NCBI GenBank assembly: GCA_964406445.1
Contig: CAYORU010000032.1
Span: 1 to 41,787 of the forward strand
DNA length: 41,787 nt
Origin: SG8-30 sp964406445
GTDB lineage: Bacteria > Pseudomonadota > Gammaproteobacteria > Steroidobacterales > Steroidobacteraceae
Direction of reading: 5' to 3'
Shown here piece after piece: positions 1 to 9,809 of the stretch (positions within the stretch are counted from its first letter, which is position 1; the number at the start of each line of letters is the position of its first letter). The notes under the pieces were generated by a model. It made no database searches and had not been told where the DNA came from. It saw only the letters and a list, made by a program, of their open reading frames with translations. The translations under genes were made by a program, and so were the position numbers.

Positions 1-55
1 GAGCCGTGAGCCGTGAGCCGTGAGCCGTGAGCCGTGAGCCGTGAGCCGTGAGCCG
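1..55. repeat. Tandem heptamer array, left edge
   Basis: Seven perfect copies of the 7-bp unit GAGCCGT (equivalently GTGAGCC) followed by a partial copy. The array starts at or before the window edge, so its full length and any inverted partner are not visible. The same unit builds the arms of the hairpins at 4324-4398 and 5285-5360, so this is probably one arm of the same element family, placed just upstream of a small membrane-protein gene. Confidence 0.9.
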
Positions 56-93
56 GGTGGAGCGTGCTAGTCTCGGGCGTCGAAGCGCAAGAG

Positions 94-534
94 ATGCTCG
101 AGAACTCGTCCATGTCCGGTCGCCGCTACTACTCCGCGCCCGCCTTCGCCGTATCCTCGATCTTTGGCGGACCCCTCACGGCCGTGGCCTTCGCCGCCAT
201 CGAGGCGCGGGCGCTCGGACGGCTGTCACGCGACCTGCCCTGGCTGCTGGCCGGCCTCGGCGCCATCGTCTTTGCGGCGCTGTGGGCCGCCTCCTCGGGC
301 CTGCTGGACCAGGCCGTCGCGGATCTCGGCACTCGGCGCGTGCCGACCTGGGAGCACGTGGCCTATCGGCTCGCGGCGCTCGGCTTCTTCCTCGCCTACT
401 GGCGGCTGCACCGCGCCGACCGGCGCGAACTGGCGCGTGCGGGGGTCGCCGCGACGCCCGGCTACGGCGCCGGCACGGTGGCCCTGCTGGTCGGTCTCGT
501 CGGAGGCACGCTGCTGCTGCTCGCCCTGCGCTGA
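94..534 (+). CDS. Small multi-pass membrane protein, unknown function
   Basis: I do not recognise a named family. From ATG 94 the product is 146 aa, with about three hydrophobic segments: near residues 15-35, 47-70 and a C-terminal one of about 20 residues ending at the stop. A short charged loop (HRADRREL) lies between the second and third. The start is uncertain. GTG 64 and ATG 112 are in frame, and none has a convincing ribosome site; 112 leaves the hydrophobic core intact. The gene begins directly after a heptamer repeat array and ends 74 bp before the antiporter gene, so the two may be co-transcribed. Function cannot be inferred. Confidence 0.6.
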   Translation: MLENSSMSGRRYYSAPAFAVSSIFGGPLTAVAFAAIEARALGRLSRDLPWLLAGLGAIVFAALWAASSGLLDQAVADLGTRRVPTWEHVAYRLAALGFFLAYWRLHRADRRELARAGVAATPGYGAGTVALLVGLVGGTLLLLALR

Positions 535-608
535 GGCCGCCGGGGCCGGGACGGCCCGGGCTGCTCGGCTAGACTGTCGCCTCCACGACCCGCGCACGGA
601 GGGCGCCA

Positions 609-2378
609 GTGCCGCACGAGACGACCCTCATCGCGACCGTCGCCGCGGGCTTCGTGCTGGCCTTCGCGCTCGGCTTCGTCGCCGCGCGCCTGCGCCTGCC
701 GCCGCTCGTCGGCTACCTCGTGGCCGGCGTGATGATCGGACCGTTCACGCCCGGGTTCGTCGGCGACATCGGCCTCGCCCTGCAGCTCGCGGAGATCGGC
801 GTCATCCTGCTGATGTTCGGCGTGGGACTGCATTTCTCCATCAAGGACCTGATGGGCGTGCGCCGCATCGCCATCCCGGGCGCCGTCGGCCAGATCCTCA
901 CGGCGACGCTGATCGGCGCGGGCGTCGCGCACCTGTGGGGATGGAGCCTCGCCGCCGGCCTGACCTTCGGCCTGGCGCTGTCGGTGGCGAGCACCGTCGT
1001 GCTGCTCCGGGCCCTCGAGCAGCAGCGCAAGCTCGATTCGCCGGTCGGGCGGATCGCCGTCGGCTGGCTGATCGTCGAGGACCTCGCCATGGTGCTCGCG
1101 CTGGTCCTGCTGCCCGCCCTGGCAGGCAGCGTCGGCGGCGCCGCGGGCGGCGGCGCGGCCGCGGCGGTCTCCGGAAGCCCGTGGATCGCGCTCGCGCTCA
1201 CGCTGGCCAAGGTGGCCGCCTTCGTGGCGGCGGCGCTGGTGGTCGGCAGCCGGGCGGTGCCCTGGCTGCTGCAGCGCGTCGCGCGGACGGGCTCCCGCGA
1301 GCTCTTCACGCTCGCGGTGCTGGCGATCGCGCTCGGCATCGCCTTCGGCTCGGCGGCGCTGTTCGGCGTGTCGCTCGCGCTCGGCGCCTTCTTCGCCGGC
1401 GTGATCCTGAGCGAGTCCGAGCTGAGCCAGCGCGCCGCCGAGGACTCGCTGCCGCTGCAGGACGCCTTCGCGGTGCTGTTCTTCGTCTCGGTCGGGATGC
1501 TCTTCGATCCCTCGGTGCTGCTTCGCGAGCCGCTGGCCGTGCTGTCGGTAGTGCTGATCATCGTCGTCGGCAAGTCGCTGGCCGCCTTCGCCATCGTGCT
1601 GGCATTCCGCTACCCGGTGGGGACGGCGCTCACGGTCTCGGCAAGCCTCGCGCAGATCGGCGAGTTCTCCTTCATCCTGGCGGGACTCGGGATCGCGCTC
1701 GGGCTCATGCCGGCCGAGGCCCGCGACCTGATCCTCGCCGGTGCGCTGATATCGATCACGTTGAATCCCTTCGCGTTCGCGTCCCTGCCGGCGATCGAGC
1801 GCTGGCTGCGGGCCAGGCCGCGCCTGCTCGCCGCCATCGAGCGCCCGCGCCCGCTGGCGGAGGCGCACGCCGAGGCGTCCTTCGCCGGTCTTCGCGGCCA
1901 CGCGATCGTGGTCGGTCACGGCCGCGTCGGCGGCACGATCACCCCGGTGCTGGCCGCGGAGGGACTGCCTTTCCTGGTGGTCGAGCGGGATCGCGTGCGC
2001 TACGAGCGTCTCATCGAGGCGCGGCTGCCGGCCCTGTTCGGCGATGCCTCGGCCCCGGGCGTCCTCGAGGCGGGCGGAGTGCGCGGCGCCCGCCTGCTGA
2101 TCGTGGCGACGCCCGACTCGTTCCTCGCCCGGCGCGTCGTCGAGATGGCGCGCGAGGCCAACCCCGCCATCGACATCGTGGTGCGGACCCACAGCGACGA
2201 GGAAATGGAGGAGCTCAAGGCGAGGCACGGGGGGCGGATCGTCATGGGCGAGCGGGAGCTGGCGCGCTCGATGCTGCTGCACGTGCTGCGGCACTTCGGC
2301 GTGCCGCCCGAGCGGGCGCGCCTGCTGTCGCGCGACGAAACGGACGCGGAACCGCGCCCGGAAGCGGAACTGCGCTAG
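609..2378 (+). CDS. ybaL: YbaL/Kef-type monovalent cation:proton antiporter (CPA2) with RCK domain
   Basis: A 589-aa inner-membrane antiporter expected to exchange K+ (or Na+) for protons. Residues 1 to about 400 form the CPA2 transporter domain with a dozen or so hydrophobic helices. The N-terminus carries the YbaL-like stretch PLVGYLVAGVMIGPFTPGF and then ILLMFGVGLHFS. The C-terminal half has a TrkA-N/RCK domain with dinucleotide motif GHGRVGG at 436-442, and it ends in a helical tail. The start is GTG 609, preceded by an AGG-rich ribosome site (CGGAGG, spacing about 7). Its stop overlaps the convergent atpC stop in a shared CTAG, and no terminator separates them. KefB/KefC glutathione-gated channels are related, but the N-terminus looks like YbaL/RosB. 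Confidence 0.88.
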   Translation: MPHETTLIATVAAGFVLAFALGFVAARLRLPPLVGYLVAGVMIGPFTPGFVGDIGLALQLAEIGVILLMFGVGLHFSIKDLMGVRRIAIPGAVGQILTATLIGAGVAHLWGWSLAAGLTFGLALSVASTVVLLRALEQQRKLDSPVGRIAVGWLIVEDLAMVLALVLLPALAGSVGGAAGGGAAAAVSGSPWIALALTLAKVAAFVAAALVVGSRAVPWLLQRVARTGSRELFTLAVLAIALGIAFGSAALFGVSLALGAFFAGVILSESELSQRAAEDSLPLQDAFAVLFFVSVGMLFDPSVLLREPLAVLSVVLIIVVGKSLAAFAIVLAFRYPVGTALTVSASLAQIGEFSFILAGLGIALGLMPAEARDLILAGALISITLNPFAFASLPAIERWLRARPRLLAAIERPRPLAEAHAEASFAGLRGHAIVVGHGRVGGTITPVLAAEGLPFLVVERDRVRYERLIEARLPALFGDASAPGVLEAGGVRGARLLIVATPDSFLARRVVEMAREANPAIDIVVRTHSDEEMEELKARHGGRIVMGERELARSMLLHVLRHFGVPPERARLLSRDETDAEPRPEAELR

Positions 2379-2800
2379 CCGCCCTTCAGCTTGCGCAGCT
2401 TCTCGATCGCCTTGAGCTGGGCGGCCGCGCGCGCAAGCTCGGCCTGCGCCTCGGCGACCTCCATCGCGTCCTTGCGGTCGCGCAGCATCTCCTCGGCCCG
2501 CTGCTTGGCGGCGAGCGCCGCGGCTTCGTCGAGGTCCTTCGCGCGGGCCGCGGTGTCGGCCAGCACCGTCACTGCGCGCGGCTGGATCTCCAGCGCGCCG
2601 CCGCCGATCCAGAAGAGCTGCTCGTCGCCGCCCGGAAGCTTGACCCTGACCTCGCCGGCCTTGAGCGAGGTGAGCAGCGGCGCGTGCCGAGGCGCTACGC
2701 CGATCTCGCCCTGCGAGGCCGGCACGAACACCATCTCGGCGGGACCGGAGAAGATCTCGCCCTCGGCGCTGACGATGTCGACGTGGATGGTGTTGGCCAT
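2375..2800 (-). CDS. atpC: ATP synthase F1 epsilon subunit
   Basis: A 141-aa epsilon subunit of the F1 central stalk, which couples rotation to catalysis and inhibits ATP hydrolysis. The N-terminal half is the beta-sandwich (typical IHVDIVSAEGEIFSG and the GEIGVAPRHAPLLT segment). The last 50 residues are the alanine/lysine-rich two-helix domain. The start MANTIHVD at 2800 was chosen because it matches the family N-terminus and has GAGG 6 nt upstream; the frame stays open further up through the intergenic repeat but without family similarity. It is the last gene of the operon. A 105-bp gap with a heptamer hairpin separates it from atpD, and its stop overlaps that of the convergent antiporter gene. 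Confidence 0.97.
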   Translation of the reverse strand: MANTIHVDIVSAEGEIFSGPAEMVFVPASQGEIGVAPRHAPLLTSLKAGEVRVKLPGGDEQLFWIGGGALEIQPRAVTVLADTAARAKDLDEAAALAAKQRAEEMLRDRKDAMEVAEAQAELARAAAQLKAIEKLRKLKGG

Positions 2801-2823
2801 GGTTAACCTCGGATCAATCGGCG

Positions 2824-2901
2824 GGTGACCGGTGACCGGTGATCGGTGATCGGTGATCGGCCGGAAGGTGCCGTCCTGCCGGTCACTGGTCACCGGTCAC
2901 C
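2824..2901. repeat. Heptamer hairpin element between atpD and atpC
   Basis: The left arm is five tandem heptamers (GGTGACC twice, GGTGATC three times, 2824-2858). The right arm is three inverse heptamers (GGTCACT, GGTCACC, GGTCACC, 2881-2901). A 22-nt spacer contains CCGGAA. The arms can pair into a stem of about 20 bp in the atp transcript. The unit sequence differs from the GTGAGCC units in the next two gaps, but the architecture is the same. Confidence 0.88.
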
Positions 2902-2905
2902 GTCC

Positions 2906-4303
<1,398 letters not shown>

Positions 4304-4323
4304 TATCTCGTCCTCTGGATTTC

Positions 4324-4398
4324 GTGAGCCGTGAGCCGTGAGCCGTGAGCCGGAAGAGTCCGGACCCTGCGGCTCACAGCTCACGGCTCACGGCTCAT
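4324..4398. repeat. Heptamer hairpin element between atpG and atpD
   Basis: Four direct GTGAGCC units (4324-4351), a 19-nt loop containing the small palindrome TCCGGA, then four inverse units (GGCTCAC, AGCTCAC, GGCTCAC, GGCTCAT; 4371-4398). The stem can reach about 27 bp with one mismatch. The element fills most of the 102-bp gap. Confidence 0.92.
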
Positions 4399-4405
4399 GT
4401 TTTCC

Positions 4406-5266
4406 TCAAACCGCCGCCGCGCCGCCCACGATCTCGGAGATCTCCTTCGTGATCGCGGCCTGGCGGGCCTTGTTGTAGATGAGCTGCAGCTCGTCGATGA
4501 GCTTGCCCGCGTTGTCCGTCGCGCTCTTCATCGCGACCATGCGCGCCGCCATCTCGCAGGCCATGTTCTCGACCACGCCCTGGTAAACCTGCGACTCGAT
4601 GTAGCGCATCATGTAGCCGTCGATCAGCTCGGCGGCGCTCGGCTCGTAGATGTAGTCCCAGCGCTCCTGCAGCTCCGACTCGTCGAGCGTCAGCGCCGGC
4701 AGCAGCTGACGCTGCTCCGGGCGCTGCGTCATCGTGTTGACGAAGCTGTTGCTGACCATCACCAGCCGGTCGATCCTGCCCTCGCGGTAGAGGTCGAGCA
4801 TCGCGGCGATGGTGCCGATCAGCGCCGCGACGTGCGGCTTGTCGCCGAGGTGGGCGACGCTCGCGACCACGGGAAGCTTGAGGCGGCGGAAGAACTGCTG
4901 GGCCTTGGCGCCGATCAGCGCAACGTGGACCTCCCGTCCCGCCTGCTGCGCCTCGCGCGCCGCGGCCAGCACGCTCTTGAACACGTTCACGTTGAGCGAG
5001 CCGCACAGCCCGCGATCCGAGCTGACGACGATGATCCCGACCGCCTTGACCTCGCGCTCGACGAGGAAGGGGTGCCGGTAATCCGGGTTCGCAAGGCGGA
5101 TGTGGCCGATGACCTTGCGGATCCGCTCCGCGTACGGGCGCGCCGCCCGCATGCGTTCCTGCACGCGGCGCATCTTGCTCGCAGCGACCATCTCCATGGC
5201 CTTGGTGATCTTCTGCGTGCTCTTGATGCTCGAGATCTTGCTGCGGATTTCCTTGGCGCCTGGCAT
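4406..5266 (-). CDS. atpG: ATP synthase F1 gamma subunit
   Basis: A 286-aa gamma subunit, the rotating central shaft of F1. The N-terminal helix (MPGAKEIRSKISSIKSTQKITKAMEMVAASKMRR region) and the C-terminal helix (ATDNAGKLIDELQLIYNKARQAAITKEI region) form the coiled coil that enters the alpha3beta3 ring. The middle is the Rossmann-like domain with the usual SDRGLCGSLN. The length is typical. The ribosome site is poor (ACGGGAC, far from ideal) compared with atpE or atpH, which would fit the single gamma per complex; this is inference. It is flanked on both sides by heptamer hairpin elements. Confidence 0.97.
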   Translation of the reverse strand: MPGAKEIRSKISSIKSTQKITKAMEMVAASKMRRVQERMRAARPYAERIRKVIGHIRLANPDYRHPFLVEREVKAVGIIVVSSDRGLCGSLNVNVFKSVLAAAREAQQAGREVHVALIGAKAQQFFRRLKLPVVASVAHLGDKPHVAALIGTIAAMLDLYREGRIDRLVMVSNSFVNTMTQRPEQRQLLPALTLDESELQERWDYIYEPSAAELIDGYMMRYIESQVYQGVVENMACEMAARMVAMKSATDNAGKLIDELQLIYNKARQAAITKEISEIVGGAAAV

Positions 5267-5284
5267 CGATGAGTCCCGTGATTC

Positions 5285-5360
5285 GTGAGCCGTGATCCGT
5301 GAGCCGTGTGTTTCCGGAACCTAAAGCCGTTCGGCTCACAGTTCACGGTTCACGGCTCAC
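5285..5360. repeat. Heptamer hairpin element between atpA and atpG
   Basis: Three direct units (GTGAGCC, GTGATCC, GTGAGCC; 5285-5305), a 27-nt loop with the palindrome TTCCGGAA, then four inverse units (GGCTCAC, AGTTCAC, GGTTCAC, GGCTCAC; 5333-5360). Some unit changes on one arm are matched on the other or are G:U-compatible in RNA. Confidence 0.9.
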
Positions 5361-5364
5361 GCCC

Positions 5365-6906
<1,542 letters not shown>

Positions 6907-6922
6907 GGAGAGCTTTCCTTCG

Positions 6923-7459
6923 TTATGCGGTCACCGTCGCGGAGAGGCGCTCGAGGCGCCCCTTCAGCGACCCGTCCACGACGAGGTCGCCGGCGCGGAC
7001 GACGGCGCCCCCGATCAGGGAGGCGTCGATGCGGGTATGGACTCGGACCTGGCGCTTGAAGCGGCGCTCGAGCGCGGCGACGAGGCGCTGCTGCTGGGGG
7101 GCCTCGACCGGCATGGCGGCGACGAGTTCGACGTCGACCACGCCCTCGGCCTCGGCGCGCAGCTCCTCGTACTGCGCGGCGATCTCCGGCAGCAGGGGAA
7201 GGCGGCGATTCGCGGCGAGCGCCCGCAGGAAGTTGCGGCCGTGTTCGTCCGCCGCGTCGCCGGCGGCATCGGCGAGCAGCGCCACGATCTGGTCGCTGCC
7301 CACGTGCGGGCTGCCGACGAACCCGGCCACGCGCGGGTCCGCGACCACGGCCGCCGCGCGGCCGAGCAGCACGCTCCACTGAGGCAGCGCCTTGCGCTCG
7401 CTCGCGAAGCCGAAGGCGGCGCGCGCGTAAGGCCGGGCGATGGTGGCTTTCTCGGCCAT
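6923..7459 (-). CDS. atpH: ATP synthase F1 delta subunit (OSCP)
   Basis: A 178-aa delta subunit, which joins the peripheral stalk (b dimer) to the top of F1. It begins MAEKATIARPYARAAF, the usual opening of the N-terminal six-helix domain. The C-terminal part contains the family signature region (RVHTRIDASLIGGAVVRAGDLVVDGSLKGRLERL). The length is normal. A strong GGAGG ribosome site lies 6 nt before the ATG. It is spaced 11 bp from atpF and 16 bp from atpA, which implies tight translational coupling. Confidence 0.96.
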   Translation of the reverse strand: MAEKATIARPYARAAFGFASERKALPQWSVLLGRAAAVVADPRVAGFVGSPHVGSDQIVALLADAAGDAADEHGRNFLRALAANRRLPLLPEIAAQYEELRAEAEGVVDVELVAAMPVEAPQQQRLVAALERRFKRQVRVHTRIDASLIGGAVVRAGDLVVDGSLKGRLERLSATVTA

Positions 7460-7470
7460 GCTTGCCTCCG

Positions 7471-7950
7471 TCAGGCCCGCTCGATCTCGCGCGCGAGCTG
7501 GTCGAGCAGGTCGGCGTGAGCCTTGGCGTCGACCTCGCGGCCGAGCAGCCGGCCGGCGCCGGTCAGCGCCAGGGCGGCCACCTCGCGGCGCAGCGCGTCA
7601 CGCGCCCGCGAGGTCTCGGTGGCGGCCTCGGAGCGCGCGGCGGCGACCAGGCGCTCGCCCTCGGCGACGGCCGTGTGCTTGGCCTCGTCCACCAGCTCGT
7701 TGCCGCGCTTCTGCGCCTGGTCGACGATCTGCATCGCGCGCTCCCGCGCCTCGCGCAGCGCGTCGCCGACCTTGGACTTGGCGTCCTCGAGGTCCTTCTG
7801 GCCGCGGTCGGCCGCCGCGAGACCCGCGGCGATCTTCTTCTGCCGCTCGTCGATGGCGCCGAGCAGCGGCGGCCAGATGAACTTCCAGGTGAACCAGACC
7901 AGGACGAGGAATCCCAGCAGCTGGCCGATGATCGTGGCGTTGATGGTCAT
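7471..7950 (-). CDS. atpF: ATP synthase Fo b subunit
   Basis: A 159-aa peripheral-stalk subunit. One N-terminal membrane helix (residues about 5-25, QLLGFLVLVWFTWKFIWPPL) is followed by a long charged, alanine-rich helix that dimerises as a right-handed coiled coil and binds delta. The length and layout are those of the standard proteobacterial b subunit (156-160 aa), and there is a single b gene, so a homodimer is expected. It lies 38 bp downstream of atpE and 11 bp before atpH. Confidence 0.96.
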   Translation of the reverse strand: MTINATIIGQLLGFLVLVWFTWKFIWPPLLGAIDERQKKIAAGLAAADRGQKDLEDAKSKVGDALREARERAMQIVDQAQKRGNELVDEAKHTAVAEGERLVAAARSEAATETSRARDALRREVAALALTGAGRLLGREVDAKAHADLLDQLAREIERA

Positions 7951-7988
7951 GGCAACGTCCCCCGGACGCCCTTGCGGTCAGCGGTCGG

Positions 7989-8255
7989 TCAGCCCAGCGC
8001 CGCGAGCAGCGGGTTGGCGAAGGCGAAGAACATGGCGAGCGCCACGCCGATCAGGAACGCCGCGTCGATGAGGCCCGCGAGCAGGAACATGCGGCCCTGC
8101 AGGGTCGGGATCAGCTCCGGCTGGCGAGCGGCCGACTCGAGGAACTTCGAGCCCATGATGCCGATGCCGATGCAAGCGCCGATGGCGCCGAGGCCGATGA
8201 TGATGCCGAGGCCGAGCGCGGTGTAGGCCTGAACCAGCGCGATGTACTGTTCCAT
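7989..8255 (-). CDS. atpE: ATP synthase Fo c subunit
   Basis: An 88-aa proteolipid of the rotating c ring. The first helix carries the glycine-rich packing motif (GLGAIGACIGIGIMG), followed by the polar loop FLESAARQPELIP. The second helix contains the ion-carrying carboxylate Asp64 (GLIDAAFLIG), equivalent to E. coli Asp61. The extra polar ligands typical of Na+-binding c subunits are not evident, so a proton-driven enzyme is expected. GGAG lies about 6 nt before the ATG, one of the best ribosome sites in the operon, as expected for the most abundant subunit. Confidence 0.97.
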   Translation of the reverse strand: MEQYIALVQAYTALGLGIIIGLGAIGACIGIGIMGSKFLESAARQPELIPTLQGRMFLLAGLIDAAFLIGVALAMFFAFANPLLAALG

Positions 8256-8290
8256 CGTAGTCTCCAGAGGTCAGCGTCAGTGGTGGAAGG

Positions 8291-9109
8291 TCAGTGGTGT
8301 TCGTGCGCCATCGAGATGTAGACGATGGTCAGCACCATGAAGATGAAGCCTTGCAGCAGGATGATCAGCACGTGGAAGATCGCCCAGGCCGCGGTCATCA
8401 GGATCTGCCCGATGAAGCCGAGCGCGAAGCCGAAGATGCTGCCGTCGGCGAGCGCGCCGGCCCAGGCGAAGCCCAGGAGCGCGATCAGCATGAAGACCAG
8501 CTCGCCGGCGTACATGTTGCCGAACAACCGCATCGCCAGCGAGACGGGCTTCGCCGCCAGCTCGACCAGGTTCAGGATGAAGTTCGGTATCCAGAGCGCC
8601 GGGTTGGCGCCGAACGGGGCCGTGAACAGCTCGTGCGCGAAACCGCCGGCGCCCTTGGCCTTCACGCTGTAGAAGATCACCAGCGCGAGCACCGTCAGCG
8701 ACATCGCGAAGGTCGTGTTGAGGTCCGCGGTCGGCAGTACGCGCCAGTAGTGCGCGCCTGCGAGCCCGGCGACCATGCCCGGCAGGTCGATCGGGATGAG
8801 GTCCATGGTGTTCATGAGCACCACCATCACGAAGATGGTGAGCGCTAGCGGCGCGAGGAAGCGCCGGTCGCCATGGAAGACTTCCTTGATCTGCCCGTCG
8901 ACGAACTCGACGACCAGCTCGACGAAGGCCTGGAAGCGGCCCGGGACGCCCGCGGTGGCCTTGCGCGCCGCGGCGCGGAAAATCCAGAGGAAGGCCACGC
9001 CGAGCAGCGCGGTCATGATCAGCGTGTCCACGTGGAGGGTCCAGAAACCCTCGCCGACCTTGAGGTGGGTCAGGTGGTGGGGAATGTAGTCCGCGCTCGA
9101 TCCGGCCAT
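8291..9109 (-). CDS. atpB: ATP synthase Fo a subunit
   Basis: A 272-aa membrane stator subunit that forms the two proton half-channels beside the c ring. The essential arginine is Arg194 in LAMRLFGNMYAGELVF, equivalent to E. coli Arg210. About six membrane helices are visible, and the C-terminus is histidine-rich (AHEHH). The start at 9109 (MAGSSADYIPHHLTHL) matches family starts, although the frame is open far upstream. The ribosome site is modest (GGGAG about 13 nt away). It lies between atpI and atpE. Confidence 0.96.
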   Translation of the reverse strand: MAGSSADYIPHHLTHLKVGEGFWTLHVDTLIMTALLGVAFLWIFRAAARKATAGVPGRFQAFVELVVEFVDGQIKEVFHGDRRFLAPLALTIFVMVVLMNTMDLIPIDLPGMVAGLAGAHYWRVLPTADLNTTFAMSLTVLALVIFYSVKAKGAGGFAHELFTAPFGANPALWIPNFILNLVELAAKPVSLAMRLFGNMYAGELVFMLIALLGFAWAGALADGSIFGFALGFIGQILMTAAWAIFHVLIILLQGFIFMVLTIVYISMAHEHH

Positions 9110-9138
9110 GAGTCTCGTCGAACTCCCTGCTTGCCGCG

Positions 9139-9531
9139 TCAGCGCCGCGAGGGCGGCAGGCGCGGCGCGCCCCAGTATCCTGCGAACGTCGCGACGTAGC
9201 CCGCGAGCACCGCCCCGGGCACGGCCCGCGGCGCGCCGAAGGCGACGATCAGCAGCGCGATCGACAGCGCGACCTTCAGGAACTGCCCGAGGTAGAAGCC
9301 CCAGGCGATCCGCGTCGCGCTGGCGCCCTCCGGGTGGCGGAACACCGCCAGCACCATCAGCGCCGTCGCAGCCATGCCGATGCCGCCGCCCGTGAGCGCC
9401 GAGATCGCGGCTTCCCGTCCCCACCCGAGGCCACAGGCCGCGGCGACCGCTGCGGTGATGATTCCCTGGACGAGCACGGTCCGCATCGCGGACTTTCGCT
9501 CGGCCTGGGTGCGTGTCAGGCGCAGGGTCAC
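9139..9531 (-). CDS. atpI: ATP synthase assembly protein I
   Basis: About 130 aa from GTG 9531, a small four-helix membrane protein of the ATP synthase I family, thought to help c-ring assembly. Helices lie near residues 17-35, 39-57, 73-95 and 99-115. The GTG start was preferred because VTLRLTRTQAERKSAM lines up with the short charged N-terminus of other AtpI proteins. ATG 9486 would give 115 aa. ATG 9588 would place the start inside a terminator-like hairpin. The C-terminus is arginine-rich. Sequence conservation in this family is low, so the call rests on topology and position before atpB. Confidence 0.85.
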   Translation of the reverse strand: MTLRLTRTQAERKSAMRTVLVQGIITAAVAAACGLGWGREAAISALTGGGIGMAATALMVLAVFRHPEGASATRIAWGFYLGQFLKVALSIALLIVAFGAPRAVPGAVLAGYVATFAGYWGAPRLPPSRR

Positions 9532-9544
9532 GCTCGGGGGCAAC

Positions 9545-9583
9545 AAAAAAGCCACTTCCGCGACAGTGAGCCCCCGAAGTGGC
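9545..9583 (-). terminator. Terminator-like hairpin in the atp leader
   Basis: Read on the minus strand: an 8-bp perfect stem (GCCACTTC / GAAGTGGC, 9576-9583 with 9551-9558), a 17-nt loop, then six T residues (9550-9545). It lies downstream of the putative atp promoter and just before the atpI start. It could terminate upstream antisense or parB-side transcription, or act as a leader attenuator. Confidence 0.72.
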
Positions 9584-9626
9584 GACATCGTGGCCCGGCA
9601 CCAGACCGGGCCCGCAAAGCCGCCGT

Positions 9627-9655
9627 ATTCTAGCGGCGATTTTGCAGTGCTTCAA
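9627..9655 (-). promoter_or_regulatory. Putative sigma-70 promoter of the atp operon
   Basis: On the minus strand: -35 TTGAAG (9655-9650), a 17-bp spacer, and -10 TAGAAT (9632-9627). This predicts a start near 9620 and a leader of about 90 nt that contains the 9545-9583 hairpin. It is the best sigma-70 match noticed in the window and is correctly placed for atpI-atpC. Confidence 0.7.
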
Positions 9656-9809
9656 GAAACCTGGAACCGGCCGCGGGGACTTTCCGGCGCCGCGGCGGCC
9701 ACGCATACTCGGGCCCGCCGGCGGCGCCCGCCGGACCCGATATTTCTATCTTGAACAATCAGTTGCGCGGCCCTCGCCAGTCCGGCCGCCGGTTCGAGGG
9801 AACCCGTCC

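Noticed and set aside
164..2806. Very long frame antisense or out of frame to the antiporter
   Set aside because: Arginine/alanine-rich translation, no domain, and it overlaps a clear antiporter; such frames arise from the high GC content.
4304..4384. Upstream extension of atpD through the heptamer element
   Set aside because: The extra residues are repeat-derived with no match to the beta subunit; the start at 4303 has the ribosome site.
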